Source: Chloroflexota bacterium (lineage in GTDB: Bacteria > Chloroflexota > Anaerolineae > Promineifilales > Promineifilaceae). From it: DNA of 64,000 nucleotides. A model generated the notes under the pieces. That model had not been told where the DNA came from, made no database searches, and saw only the letters and a program-made list of their open reading frames with translations. This document shows positions 8,302-19,403 of the stretch, in pieces. The position numbers and the translations under genes are program-made. The DNA lies in assembly GCA_022616275.1 (NCBI GenBank), contig JAKEFB010000075.1, positions 1 to 64,000 of the forward strand. Direction: 5' to 3'. The number at the start of each line of letters is the position of its first letter. Within the stretch, counting starts at the first letter, position 1.

Positions 8302-8439
8302 GGTACACCTATAAAGCCTGGTAATTGAAGCAGCCAAATTCTCCTCATACTGTCTGGCGTCGTTCCCCCTGGCGACAGTATAAAACAAAACCGCTCCTGA
8401 ATTCAACGAACCCTTGTACTATACTTCCCCACATTCAAG

Positions 8440-8722
8440 CAGGACCACCACCCCACAACACTTTATATATATTCATGATCTCCTTGCACATCTTACTCAC
8501 CTTCCCACAATTCACACCCCCTCCCCCCTCCCCCCGCCACCCCCTCCCCCTGCCATCCTCTCCTCATCACTCATCACTCATCACTCATTGCTCACTGCTC
8601 ATCGCTCATTGCTCCCCACTCAGTCCTCAGTCCTCTTCCCCCACACCCCCTCACCTTGTCACCCCCTCCTCATCACTCAGTCCTCACTCCTCTTCCCCTT
8701 TCCCCCCAATTCAGCTAAAATC
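8440..8722. repeat. Low-complexity C/T-rich stretch with short tandem repeats
   Basis: The approximately 430-base gap between the protease and kinase starts contains a strongly C/T-biased plus strand. A core near 8560-8620 repeats units of about 7 bases of the type CTCATCA/CTCATTG/CTCACTG. A looser CACTCAGTCCTCA-type repeat follows near 8625-8700. I see no credible gene in it. It forms the leader region of both divergent genes. It could be a slippage-prone regulatory spacer. Confidence 0.6.
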
Positions 8723-8730
8723 CCCAGGCC

Positions 8731-9846
8731 ATGGAAAACGAACCCACCATCCTCAACGGCCGCTACAAGCTCATCCGCCGCGCCGGCGCCGGCGGCATGT
8801 CCACCGTCTACAAAGCCCAGGACCTCAGCCTCGGCCGGCTGGTGGCCGTCAAGATGCTCCACGAAACCCTGACCGGCGACGCCGAATTCCTGCGCCGTTT
8901 CCAGCAGGAGGCCCACGCCGCCGCCAACCTCTCCCACTCCAACATCGTCACCGTTCACGACATCGGCCAGGACGGCCACCTCTACTACATCGTCATGGAA
9001 TACGTCGAGGGCAAGACCTTAAAAGAACTCATCCGCCAGCAAGTCGAGACCACCGGCCGGCCGTTGCCTATTAACCGCGCCCTGGAACTGGTCGTCCAGA
9101 TTTGTGCCGGCGTCGGCTATGCCCACCGCGCCGGCCTGGTCCACTGCGACGTCAAGCCGCAAAACGTCGTCGTCACCCGCGACGATCGCATTAAAGTCAC
9201 CGACTTCGGCATTGCCCGCGCCCTCAGCCAGACCTTCTCCGGCGACGATACTGTCTGGGGCACCCCCCAATACTTTTCGCCGGAACAGGCCGCCGGCCAG
9301 GCCGCCACCCCCGCCTCCGACGTTTACTCTATTGGCATCATCCTCTTCGAACTATTGACCGGCCGGCTGCCCTTTGAGGGAGAAAATCCAGCCGCCCTGG
9401 CCATCAAGCACCTGCGCGAAGCCCCGCCCCCCGTCACCCGCTACAACCCGGCCGTTCCCCAACAACTGGAGCGCATCATTGGCAAAGTGCTCTCCAAAGA
9501 GCAGGCCGGCCGTTACCGTACAGCCGAACAACTGGGCCGCATCCTCACCGCCTACCAGCAAAGCAGCCGCGAAGAGACCGGCCCGGTTTCCTCCACCCGC
9601 CGTAACCCGGCCGGTGCCGCCGGGCAGAACGTTGCCGAACGAGAAACAGTATTCTACCAGCAACAGACCCCGCCCCGCGGGCAGCGGCGCGAAGAGATCA
9701 ATCCCGAACCGGTCACTGTCCACATCCCCGTCCCCGCTCGTGAAGGAACCGACTGGACGGCCGTCAGCCTGGGCATCCTGGCCCTCCTCAGTCTCCTGGG
9801 GCTCATTCCCCTCTGGTACATCATCTACCTGCGATATACCGGCTAA
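8731..9846 (+). CDS. Membrane-anchored PknB-type serine/threonine protein kinase
   Basis: This encodes 371 aa. The kinase domain spans about residues 12-275: glycine loop GAGGMSTVY, ATP-binding Lys41 in VAVKML, catalytic loop HCDVKPQN with Asp140, Lys142 and Asn145, DFG at 158-160 and a SPEQA segment in the activation region. A basic, proline-containing juxtamembrane linker follows. A single hydrophobic segment near the C-terminus (TAVSLGILALLSLLGLIPLW) should anchor it, leaving almost no extracellular sensor. So it lacks PASTA repeats and probably senses through partners. It phosphorylates Ser/Thr on proteins at the cytoplasmic membrane face. It precedes ftsH on the same strand with a gap of about 190 bases, so it may be expressed separately. 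Confidence 0.93.
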   Translation: MENEPTILNGRYKLIRRAGAGGMSTVYKAQDLSLGRLVAVKMLHETLTGDAEFLRRFQQEAHAAANLSHSNIVTVHDIGQDGHLYYIVMEYVEGKTLKELIRQQVETTGRPLPINRALELVVQICAGVGYAHRAGLVHCDVKPQNVVVTRDDRIKVTDFGIARALSQTFSGDDTVWGTPQYFSPEQAAGQAATPASDVYSIGIILFELLTGRLPFEGENPAALAIKHLREAPPPVTRYNPAVPQQLERIIGKVLSKEQAGRYRTAEQLGRILTAYQQSSREETGPVSSTRRNPAGAAGQNVAERETVFYQQQTPPRGQRREEINPEPVTVHIPVPAREGTDWTAVSLGILALLSLLGLIPLWYIIYLRYTG

Positions 9847-10037
9847 CTCCTCCAAAAAAGGGCTCAGCGTTTATCAGGAAAATCCGCGTCCTATCTCCTA
9901 CGGTGACTAAATTCCTGCTCCTGGAGTCGCATCCCCCCTTGCTTTCTGCTATACTGTAAAGATTGGAAACCCTCGCCCGGCGCCGGTCTGGTGGCTCGCG
10001 CCGGGTAAAAGAGGTTGACAGACGGAGGTACGTTGTC

Positions 10038-11996
<1,959 letters not shown>

Positions 11997-12034
11997 ACTG
12001 TCTGGCGCTGGTCGTTAGATAGCCAAATTAAAAG

Positions 12035-14029
12035 ATGCCTGGCAACCTTCCAGACGTTTTAGCTCTGGTCAATGACATCTTGCAGGCTGTCATTGTCATT
12101 TTTGGCACGGCTGTGGCCCTCTACAACGTCCGCCACAGCATCCGCGACCGGGTGACCCGCGCCTTCAACTCGCTCCTCTTTTTCGTCGTCATCGTCTACT
12201 TCACCGAGCTGCTGGTCACCCGGACCACCATCGCCTTGACGGCCGAATCGTGGATCCGCCTGGAGTGGATTGGGATCGCCATGGTCCCGGCCGCCCAATT
12301 CCACCTGGCCGACGCCCTCCTGGTAACTACCGGGGCCGTTTCTCGCCGTCGCCGCCTCTTTGTCCGCGTCTGGTATCTGACCGGCGTTGCCTTCCTGGCC
12401 CTCGTCGCCTTCACCGACCTGGTCGTCGGCAATCTGGTCCCGGTCCTCCGGGCGCCCCACCTGGAAGCTGGGCCGCTGTTCCCCCTCTTTGCCGTTTATT
12501 ACTGGTCCATCACCGCCACCAGCATTTACTACGTCTGGCACGCCCGCCGGCGCTGCCTCACCCACACCACGCGCAAGCGAATGACCATCATTCTGGCCGC
12601 TTCCCTGGCTGCGCCGCTGGCCGTCTTCCCCTACCTGCTGATTAGCGGCAACCCCAACCTGGAAATTACCAGCTTATTGTGGTTGGCCCTCATCGCCGGC
12701 AACCTGATCATCAGTGTCATGTTTGCCTTCCTGACCTATTACATCGCCTACTTTGGCGCCGTCTCGCCAGACCGCGTCGTGCGGGTCCGCCTGTTCAAAT
12801 TTATGGCCCGCGTTCCCCTGGCCGCCACCATCGTCCTGCTGGTCTACGTGCTCATCGGCCGCGTTGGCCCCATCCTGGGCCTGCCGTCCGAAACAGCCCT
12901 GGCCATCCTCGTCGTCAGCACCGTCATTCTGGTTGAGTGGGCCGTTTACGCCGTCAAGCGCCCCCTTGAACTCATTCTCCAATTGACCGACGAGCCGGAA
13001 GTGCGGCGTATCCAGGAGCTGAGCGAACGGGTCTTAACCACCCGCGACCTGCGCCAGTTCCTGGAAAGCGTCCTGGCCGCGGCCTGCGAGGCGTTACGTA
13101 CCCCCGCCGCCTTTGTTGCCGCGATTACCCCGGAAGGCCCGGTGGTCGAAGGGATGATTGGCCCGCTGGGCGATCCTGAAGAAATGTGGCATGGCCAGGA
13201 GTGGCAGGAGCTGGCCCGCTCGGCCGGCTACCTTCCCAACCATTGGCACGAGGACGGCGAGCCGGCTGACCTGGAAACGAGAGGTGAGTTCATTTTGTGG
13301 CAGGACTTCTGGATCCGGCCGCTTTATCGCCAGGCTGAAGAGACCCTGGTCGGCATCTTTGGCATCAAGGCCAGGTCCGCCGAGCCAGACCTCACGCGGG
13401 TAGAGCAGGCCGTCTTTGACCGGCTGGTCTATCAGGCCGCCAGCGCCCTGGAGGACCGCATCTTGCAGCAAGAGGTTTTTGCCGCCGTGGAGGGCCTGTT
13501 GCCCCAGGTCACGGCGCTGCAACGGCGGCGCAGCGCCGCCACCTTTGGCGGCGCGCCGGTCCTCATCGCCGCTAACGAAGAAAACTTGCTGGACACCTCT
13601 GACCTGACCGGCATGGTCTGGGATGCGCTCACCCACTACTGGGGCGGCCCCAAGCTGACGGAAAGCCCCCTGATACGCTTGAAGATCGTCCAGTCAGCCC
13701 TGGCCGAACACGGCGGCAACCCGACCAAGGCGCTGCGCGAAATTCTCCTCCGGGCTATTGAACAGCAGCGGCCGGAGGGCGAGCGCAGTATGACCACGGC
13801 CGAATGGATCCTGTACAACATCCTGGAGCTTAAATTTGTCCAGGGGCAGCGCGTCCGGGACGTGGCCCGCCGCCTGGCCATGAGCGAGTCCGACCTCTAC
13901 CGCAAGCAGCGCGTGGCCATTGAGAGCGTCGCCCGGACCATTATGCAGATGGAAGAGGCGGCCGTGGCCGGCCAGAGCTGGGAAGAAAATTCCGCCAGCC
14001 TAGAGAAGGAAATCGAACGCGTTGGCTGA
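12035..14029 (+). CDS. Predicted 7-8 TM sensor protein with GAF-like region and C-terminal helical domain
   Basis: This encodes 664 aa. The first 320 or so residues hold about eight hydrophobic segments resembling the histidine-kinase N-terminal 7TM region. The middle (about 335-500) looks like a GAF domain: TTRDLRQFLESVLAAACEAL, then FVAAITPEG and a VFDRLVYQAASALEDR helix. No H-box or ATPase boxes of a histidine kinase are visible, so it is not a kinase by itself. The C-terminus contains RVRDVARRLAMSESDLYRKQ, a pattern like a helix-turn-helix DNA-binding or Fis-type segment, which is unusual behind a membrane domain. The gene lies 38 bases after ftsH, and its 3' end overlaps lysA by 8 bases, so translation is probably coupled. 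No known name is recognised; membrane sensing is inferred. Confidence 0.75.
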   Translation: MPGNLPDVLALVNDILQAVIVIFGTAVALYNVRHSIRDRVTRAFNSLLFFVVIVYFTELLVTRTTIALTAESWIRLEWIGIAMVPAAQFHLADALLVTTGAVSRRRRLFVRVWYLTGVAFLALVAFTDLVVGNLVPVLRAPHLEAGPLFPLFAVYYWSITATSIYYVWHARRRCLTHTTRKRMTIILAASLAAPLAVFPYLLISGNPNLEITSLLWLALIAGNLIISVMFAFLTYYIAYFGAVSPDRVVRVRLFKFMARVPLAATIVLLVYVLIGRVGPILGLPSETALAILVVSTVILVEWAVYAVKRPLELILQLTDEPEVRRIQELSERVLTTRDLRQFLESVLAAACEALRTPAAFVAAITPEGPVVEGMIGPLGDPEEMWHGQEWQELARSAGYLPNHWHEDGEPADLETRGEFILWQDFWIRPLYRQAEETLVGIFGIKARSAEPDLTRVEQAVFDRLVYQAASALEDRILQQEVFAAVEGLLPQVTALQRRRSAATFGGAPVLIAANEENLLDTSDLTGMVWDALTHYWGGPKLTESPLIRLKIVQSALAEHGGNPTKALREILLRAIEQQRPEGERSMTTAEWILYNILELKFVQGQRVRDVARRLAMSESDLYRKQRVAIESVARTIMQMEEAAVAGQSWEENSASLEKEIERVG

Positions 14030-15311
14030 ACCGGTTGCTTCGGCCCCGGCTGCTCCAGTCCCCTTTCATTACCAGGGGGGCCAGCTTTATTGCGAAGCCG
14101 TTCCCCTGGCCGAGGTTGTCGCCGCCGTCGGCACGCCGGTCTACGTCTACAGCCAGGCTGAATTGCTGCGCCGGGCCCGCGCCTACCTGGACGCCGCCGC
14201 GGCCGCCACTCCCCGCCACCTGGTCTGCTTTGCCGTCAAGGCCAACGGCAACCTCACTCTACTGCGTTGGCTGGCCCAGGCCGGCCTGGGCGCCGACGTG
14301 ACCAGCGGCGGCGAATTATTTCTGGCCCAACACGCCGGCTTTCCACCCGAGAAAATTCTCTTTTCCGGCGTCGGCAAAACCCGCGCTGAAATCGAAACCG
14401 CCCTGGCGGCTGGCATTCACGCCCTGCACGTCGAATCGGCCATGGAGCTGGCCGTCATTGCCAAAACGGCCGCGGCCCTGCGCTGCGTCGCCCCCATCAG
14501 CGTGCGAGTCAACCCAGACATCGCCGCCGCCACCCACCCCCACATCAGCACCGGCCAGCACGCCCACAAATTCGGCGTCACCGCCGGCCAGGCCATCCAG
14601 ATGCTCCGGGAAGCCAACGCCCACCCCTGGCTGCGGCCGGTGGGCCTGGCCGCCCACATCGGCTCCCAGATTACCGAGCTGGCCCCCTTTGCCCAGGCCG
14701 CCCAGGCCCTCTGCGACCTGGCCGGCCGGATGGCGGAAGAAGGGATCGCGGTTGAATACCTGGACGTCGGCGGTGGCCTGGGTATTGACTATACCAATGA
14801 AGGCGCGCCCAACCCGGCCGACTGGGTCGGAACGGTCGCCGCCCCGGTTGTCCAGGCCGGCTACGGCCTGGTCATGGAACCCGGCCGCTCTATCGTCGGC
14901 CCGGCCGGGGCCTTGCTCACCCAGGTCATCTACACCAAGCAGCAAGCCGGCAAGCGCTTTGTCGTCGCCGATGCCGGCATGAGCGACCTGATCCGGCCGG
15001 CGCTCTACGACGCCTTCCACCCCATCTGGCCGCTGCGGCAGGCGGCCGGCGACCAGGCCGCCGAACGCTACCCGGCCGACGTGGTCGGTCCCATTTGCGA
15101 AACGGGCGACACCCTGGCCCGCGAGCGCCCCCTGCCGGCCGTCCAGCCCGGCGACCTGCTGGCCATTTTGCAGGCTGGGGCCTACGGTTTTGCCATGAGT
15201 TCCAACTACAATGGGCGGCCCAAACCGGCCGAGGTGCTGGTAACCGGCTCGGAGTACCAGCTCATTCGCCAGCGCCAGAGCTACGAGCACCTCCTCGACG
15301 GCTGCCTCTGA
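14022..15311 (+). CDS. lysA: Diaminopimelate decarboxylase
   Basis: This 429-aa fold-III PLP enzyme decarboxylates meso-diaminopimelate to lysine, the last step of the DAP pathway. Supporting motifs are Lys73 in CFAVKANGN (the PLP Schiff base), the HIGSQI segment, the glycine-rich phosphate loop DVGGGLGIDY, EPGRSIVGPAG and the CETGD active-site cysteine motif contributed across the dimer. The start is TTG at 14022, which overlaps the upstream stop by 8 bases. The length matches the family. A small glycosyltransferase gene begins five bases after the stop, so all three may share a transcript. Confidence 0.95.
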   Translation: MAEPVASAPAAPVPFHYQGGQLYCEAVPLAEVVAAVGTPVYVYSQAELLRRARAYLDAAAAATPRHLVCFAVKANGNLTLLRWLAQAGLGADVTSGGELFLAQHAGFPPEKILFSGVGKTRAEIETALAAGIHALHVESAMELAVIAKTAAALRCVAPISVRVNPDIAAATHPHISTGQHAHKFGVTAGQAIQMLREANAHPWLRPVGLAAHIGSQITELAPFAQAAQALCDLAGRMAEEGIAVEYLDVGGGLGIDYTNEGAPNPADWVGTVAAPVVQAGYGLVMEPGRSIVGPAGALLTQVIYTKQQAGKRFVVADAGMSDLIRPALYDAFHPIWPLRQAAGDQAAERYPADVVGPICETGDTLARERPLPAVQPGDLLAILQAGAYGFAMSSNYNGRPKPAEVLVTGSEYQLIRQRQSYEHLLDGCL

Positions 15312-15316
15312 CCCGG

Positions 15317-16174
15317 ATGGACGACCAGCCCAGGAGTTACCGGCAGCGCCTCCGCCATTTGCTCGTCAACAGCCGGCTGCGCCACGTAGCCGGCCCCCTC
15401 TACAACCTCGTCATTGCCCAGGAGCTGGCGCTGCAACGCCGGCTGGACGAGGCTGCCCGGCGCAACCGGCCCGCCCCTTCCCCCCACCTGGCAGACCTGA
15501 CTGCCGTCGTCAAAACCTTTGAACGTCCCCGCATCTTGCAACGGCTGCTGGTCAGCATCCGGCAGCTCTATCCCCAATTGCGAGTTATCGTCGTAGACGA
15601 CAGCCAGCAGCCGCTTCCCCAGGAAGGTGTCGAAACTATTATCCTGCCGTTTAATAGCGGCCTGTCGGCCGGCCGGCGCGCCGGGTTGGAACAGGTTACA
15701 ACGCCTTACGTCCTCTTTCTCGACGACGACTTCATCTTCTACCGCCATACCAACCTGGAAGCGGCATTAGACGTTATGAAACGCCAGCCAAAAATTGACA
15801 TCATGGGCGGCGACGTCATTTATCTGCCCTTTTTTAACCGGGTGGATTACAGCAAGGCAGCTCTTTTCCCCACGGCCGCCACCCCCACCTTACCGCCGGG
15901 AACCCGGATCAACGGCCTGCCGGCCTATGACAAGGTGGCCAACTTCTTTATCGGCCGCGCTGAGCGCGTCCGCCTGGTGAACTGGGACCCTGCGCTCAAG
16001 CGCCTGGAGCACGCCGACTTCTTCACCCGGGCCAGGGGCGTTCTAACCACCGTCTTCAACCAACGCCTCAAATGCCTTCACGCCCAAACCCCCTTCGACC
16101 AGGGCTACATGCAACACCGCCACGACAAGCTCATGGAGCTGGCCATCCTCCAAAGCAGATACCATCGCCGATAA
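15317..16174 (+). CDS. Family 2 glycosyltransferase
   Basis: This encodes 285 aa. ATG 15317 lies five bases after lysA. The N-terminus is basic and the GT-A fold begins near residue 55: LTAVVKTFERPRILQRLL, then LRVIVVDDSQQ. The metal-binding DXD-like motif is LFLDDDF at about residue 135. The later part (INGLPAYDKVANFFIGRAER, then HADFFTRARG) resembles the N-acetylgalactosaminyl/galactosyltransferase-like GT2 subset. The donor and acceptor cannot be read from sequence. The neighbour lysA gives no direct functional link. A long inverted repeat follows the stop and separates it from the convergent DUF971 gene. Confidence 0.85.
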   Translation: MDDQPRSYRQRLRHLLVNSRLRHVAGPLYNLVIAQELALQRRLDEAARRNRPAPSPHLADLTAVVKTFERPRILQRLLVSIRQLYPQLRVIVVDDSQQPLPQEGVETIILPFNSGLSAGRRAGLEQVTTPYVLFLDDDFIFYRHTNLEAALDVMKRQPKIDIMGGDVIYLPFFNRVDYSKAALFPTAATPTLPPGTRINGLPAYDKVANFFIGRAERVRLVNWDPALKRLEHADFFTRARGVLTTVFNQRLKCLHAQTPFDQGYMQHRHDKLMELAILQSRYHRR

Positions 16175-16175
16175 T

Positions 16176-16230
16176 GGGGAGATTGGAGAGTAGAGATTAG
16201 CAATCTCCAATTTCCAATCTCTAATCTCCC
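16176..16230. terminator. Long inverted repeat between convergent genes
   Basis: GGGAGATT-type arms (start 16176) pair with AATCTCCC (end 16230), with further partial pairing of GAGA/TCTC and short direct repeats of GGAGATTG/CAATCTCC within. It lies between the convergent glycosyltransferase and DUF971 genes and overlaps the DUF971 stop. A bidirectional terminator is the simplest reading. Confidence 0.6.
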
Positions 16231-16556
16231 AAACAAATCGGGCAGGGGCAGGCGGCCCGCAGCATCTCCCAGGTGTAAATACCGGTCGCGTGCCCGTCGC
16301 TCCAGAAAAATTGCAGGGCGTAAGCGCCCACCGCTTCCAGGTGGTCCAGGTTTAGATTGGTTCGCGGCGTATCGCGGACGACACGGGGGTCAGGCGGCTG
16401 CCCCATATGAGCGTGGCCTCCCTTACAGGCCACACAAGGGCACACCGCCCGCAACCCAGCAAAGGAATAGACGCTAACGTGCCCATCCGTCCACGTAATC
16501 GTCAATTCCCTCTTCTGCCGGTCGGCCGTCACACCCGTTGGACGTAGCGCGCTCAT
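16221..16556 (-). CDS. DUF971 family protein
   Basis: This encodes 111 aa, of the DUF971/gamma-butyrobetaine-hydroxylase-like N-terminal family. Two cysteine clusters are visible: CPCVAC near residue 39 and CPCPIC at the C-terminus. Family features RPTGV, ELTITWTDGH and the WSDGHATGIYTWEML segment are all present. The standalone bacterial members often neighbour Mrp/ApbC-type Fe-S carrier genes, so an iron-sulfur role is plausible but not shown. No Mrp gene lies nearby. The gene ends in an inverted repeat and starts 28 bases from a 12-bp hairpin. Confidence 0.85.
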   Translation of the reverse strand: MSALRPTGVTADRQKRELTITWTDGHVSVYSFAGLRAVCPCVACKGGHAHMGQPPDPRVVRDTPRTNLNLDHLEAVGAYALQFFWSDGHATGIYTWEMLRAACPCPICLGD

Positions 16557-16583
16557 GTTACAACGATACCAGTAGGCAAGGGG

Positions 16584-16610
16584 CCGGACTTTGGCAAGGC
16601 CAAAGTCCGG
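16584..16610. terminator. 12-bp hairpin downstream of valS
   Basis: CCGGACTTTGGC (16584-16595) pairs perfectly with GCCAAAGTCCGG (16599-16610) around a 3-base loop. It lies about 65 bases past the valS stop and just upstream of the DUF971 start. Next to it are an AGACTCGC direct repeat and A/C-rich ACACAACCACAC-type sequence. No T tract follows, so it could be a terminator or an RNA-stabilising element. Confidence 0.5.
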
Positions 16611-16674
16611 GCAGGTGGCAAGTTACTCGCAGACTCGCAGACACACACAACCACACACCCACATAACCACACAA

Positions 16675-19356
16675 CTACGCTCCCAACGCCGCCAGCCGCC
16701 CGGCCACCTCTTGCCGGCTGGCTTCCAGGCGGCCCAGCTTTTCCTTTTCCCGTTCGACCACGGCCGCCGGCGCTTTCTGGGAAAACTCGCTTTGCAGCAG
16801 GTTGGACACACGGGCGATCTGCCGGTTCAAATCCTCCAGCTCGACTGCCAGGCGGGCCCGCTCCTGGGCCAGGTCTACCATGCCGGCCAGGGGCAGGTAA
16901 CAAGTGATATCCCCCAGCGAGATCGTCACCGCCGCGTCCGGCGCTTCGGCCGTGCTCGCAATCGTCAATTGCCCCTCGTCCAGCCGGGCCAGGAAGGCCA
17001 GCAACGGCCGCTGGGAAGCCAGGAACTGCGTCTTCTCTCCGGCGGCAATCACGGCGGCAATGTGCCGCGCCGGCTCGACGTTGTATTCAGCCCGCACCGC
17101 CCTAATCTGGCGCACCAGCTCGCGGACCCGTTCAAACTCGGCGGCCACGGCCGGGTAGAGTCGCCCACTCTCCGGCCAGCCGGCAATGATCAGCGCCTCC
17201 GGCCAGCCGCCTTCTGGGGCGATGCTCAGGTTGGCCGCTTCAAAAGCCTGCTTCAGGTGCTGCCACGTTTCTTCGGTAACAAAGGGAATAAACGGGTGGA
17301 GCAGCCGCAGGCATTCGTCCAGAGCGCGACGCAACACCCACAACGTCGTCCAGGCCGTCTGGCCGCCCTCGTTCAACTGTACCTTGGCCAGTTCCAGGTA
17401 CCAGTCGGCAAAATCACCCCAGAAAAAGTCGTAAATTTGCCGGCCGGCCTCGCCATACTGGTAACCGTCAAACAGCCGGTTGGCCGTAGCCATCAGCTCA
17501 TTCAGCCGGGTCAAAATCCATTGATCGGCGGCCGTATAGGGCAGTGCCGCCCCGGCCGGCAACGCATCGGCCGGGGCGGCCTTATCCAGGCTGTTAACGA
17601 CAAACCGGGCCGCGTTCCAGATTTTATTGGCAAAGTTGCGGTTGCTTTCTACCTTTGACAACGACAGGTTCAAGTCATTGCCCGGCGTCCCGCCGGTCAG
17701 CAAAGTAAAGCGCAGGGCGTCGGTACCGTACTGTTCCATGACCTCCAGGGGGTCCACCACGTTGCCCAGCGTTTTGCTCATTTTGCGGCCGTGCTCGTCG
17801 CGCACCAGGCCATGCAGGTAAATGGTGTGGAAGGGAATGTCATTGGTATACATCAGCCCGGCCATGACCATGCGAGCCACCCAGAAGAATAGGATGTCGT
17901 ACCCCGTCTCTAGAACGTCGGTGGGATAGAAACGGGCCAGGTCGGCCGTCTCTTCCGGCCAACCCAGCGTCGAAAACGGCCACAGCGCGCTACTGAACCA
18001 GGTGTCCAGGACGTCCGGGTCCTGCTCAATCCGGCTACTGCCACAGGCAGCGCAGATCGCCGGATCGGTAGTACTCACCGTCAGGTAACGGCAATCGGCG
18101 CAATACCAGACCGGGATGCGGTGTCCCCACCACAACTGCCGGCTGATACACCAGGGCTGGATATTCTCCAGCCAGTTTTCCCAGACCTTCACAAAGCGGT
18201 CGGGCACAATGCGAATGCGGCCGTTACGGACCGCCGCCAGCGCCATTTTGGCCATTGGCTCGGCGTCCACAAACCACTGCCGGCTAATTAGCGGCTCAAT
18301 GATCTCGCCGCCCCGCTGGCTGCGAGGCACGTTCAGAGTGTAAGGCTCCTTCTTGAGGGCCAGACCGGCCGCTTCCATGTCCGCCCACAATTTCTCGCGG
18401 CAGTCGAAACGGTCCAGCCCGGCGTAGGGGCCGGCGGCGGCGCTCATGGTGGCGTCCTTATTCATGACGTTGACGATTTCCAGGCCGTGCCGCCGCCCAA
18501 TCTCAAAGTCGTTGGGGTCGTGGCCGGGCGTCACCTTCAACGCGCCCGTGCCGAAATGCCTGTCCACGTACTCGTCGGCAATAATCGGGATTTCCCGGTT
18601 GAGCATCGGGACTAGCGCCACCTGGCCAATATAGCTTGCGTAGCGGTCGTCGTCAGGGTGGACGGCCACGGCCGTATCGCCCAGGATCGTCTCCGGCCGG
18701 GTCGTGGCGACCGGGATGAAGCCGCCGCCCTTGATCGGGTAGTTGAAGTGATAGAGAAAGCCGGGTTCTTCGCTATATTCCACTTCCAGGTCAGACACGG
18801 CCGTTTGCAGGCCCGGCGACCAGTTCACCAGGTACTCGCCCTGGTAAATGAGGCCCATCCGGTACAGCCGGACAAACGCCTCGCGCACGGCGGCCGAAAG
18901 CCCTTCGTCCAGAGTAAAACGTTCCCGGTCCCAATCACAGGAAGCGCCCAGGCGGCGCAACTGCCGGGTAATATAGCCACCGTACTTTTCCTTCCAGGCC
19001 CAGGTCCGGGCAACAAACGCTTCGCGGCCCAATTGCCAGCGCGTCAGTCCCTCCTCGCGCAGCAGTTGCTTTTCCACCTGTAACTGGGTGGCAATGCCAG
19101 CGTGGTCTGTGCCCGGCACCCACAGCGCCGCCCGACCCTGCATCCGCGCCTGTCGAATCATTAAATCCTCGACGGCCACAAAGAGGGCGTGCCCCTGGTG
19201 CAACTCCCCGGTCACGTTGGGTGGCGGAATGGAAATGACAAACGGCTCCGCGTCCGGCGGCCGGGCCTCCGGCTTAAACCAGCCATTCTCCTCCCACCAC
19301 TGATAAAGGCGTTCTTCCGTGCCCTTGAACTCATACGCTTTGGGCATACTGGTCAT
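16675..19356 (-). CDS. valS: Valyl-tRNA synthetase
   Basis: This class I synthetase charges tRNA-Val. It is 893 aa from ATG 19356 (MTSMPKAYEF). The upstream ten-residue extension is atypical and GAGG lies about 12 bases before this start. The HIGH-type motif is HQGH at about residues 53-56, preceded by PPPNVTGEL. The KMSKS motif is KMSKT at about 524-528. The editing domain has TTRPETILGDTAVAVHP. The WCISRQLWWGH segment and zinc-like cysteines (CADC, CAAC) are present. The C-terminal coiled-coil tRNA arm (about the last 65 residues, VDLAQERARLAVELEDL) is complete. Upstream is a perfect 26-base palindrome and the cyclophilin gene. Confidence 0.97.
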   Translation of the reverse strand: MTSMPKAYEFKGTEERLYQWWEENGWFKPEARPPDAEPFVISIPPPNVTGELHQGHALFVAVEDLMIRQARMQGRAALWVPGTDHAGIATQLQVEKQLLREEGLTRWQLGREAFVARTWAWKEKYGGYITRQLRRLGASCDWDRERFTLDEGLSAAVREAFVRLYRMGLIYQGEYLVNWSPGLQTAVSDLEVEYSEEPGFLYHFNYPIKGGGFIPVATTRPETILGDTAVAVHPDDDRYASYIGQVALVPMLNREIPIIADEYVDRHFGTGALKVTPGHDPNDFEIGRRHGLEIVNVMNKDATMSAAAGPYAGLDRFDCREKLWADMEAAGLALKKEPYTLNVPRSQRGGEIIEPLISRQWFVDAEPMAKMALAAVRNGRIRIVPDRFVKVWENWLENIQPWCISRQLWWGHRIPVWYCADCRYLTVSTTDPAICAACGSSRIEQDPDVLDTWFSSALWPFSTLGWPEETADLARFYPTDVLETGYDILFFWVARMVMAGLMYTNDIPFHTIYLHGLVRDEHGRKMSKTLGNVVDPLEVMEQYGTDALRFTLLTGGTPGNDLNLSLSKVESNRNFANKIWNAARFVVNSLDKAAPADALPAGAALPYTAADQWILTRLNELMATANRLFDGYQYGEAGRQIYDFFWGDFADWYLELAKVQLNEGGQTAWTTLWVLRRALDECLRLLHPFIPFVTEETWQHLKQAFEAANLSIAPEGGWPEALIIAGWPESGRLYPAVAAEFERVRELVRQIRAVRAEYNVEPARHIAAVIAAGEKTQFLASQRPLLAFLARLDEGQLTIASTAEAPDAAVTISLGDITCYLPLAGMVDLAQERARLAVELEDLNRQIARVSNLLQSEFSQKAPAAVVEREKEKLGRLEASRQEVAGRLAALGA

Positions 19357-19377
19357 GACGCTTGTTCCTCTACGTTG

Positions 19378-19403
19378 TAGGGGCATGATGCATCATGCCC
19401 CTA
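19378..19403. repeat. Perfect 26-base palindrome between cyclophilin and valS
   Basis: Arms TAGGGGCATGATG and CATCATGCCCCTA are contiguous and perfectly complementary, centred at 19390/19391. The stop codon of the cyclophilin gene (19401-19403) forms its edge. It fills most of the 44-base gap before valS, so it could be a terminator or attenuator hairpin, a dimeric operator, or a small REP-like repeat. Confidence 0.8.

Noticed and set aside
8560-8700. Tandem repeats as a CRISPR or iteron origin
   Set aside because: Units are about 7 bases, irregular, with no replication gene nearby.
14316-15290. 324-codon minus-strand ORF
   Set aside because: Antisense shadow of lysA.
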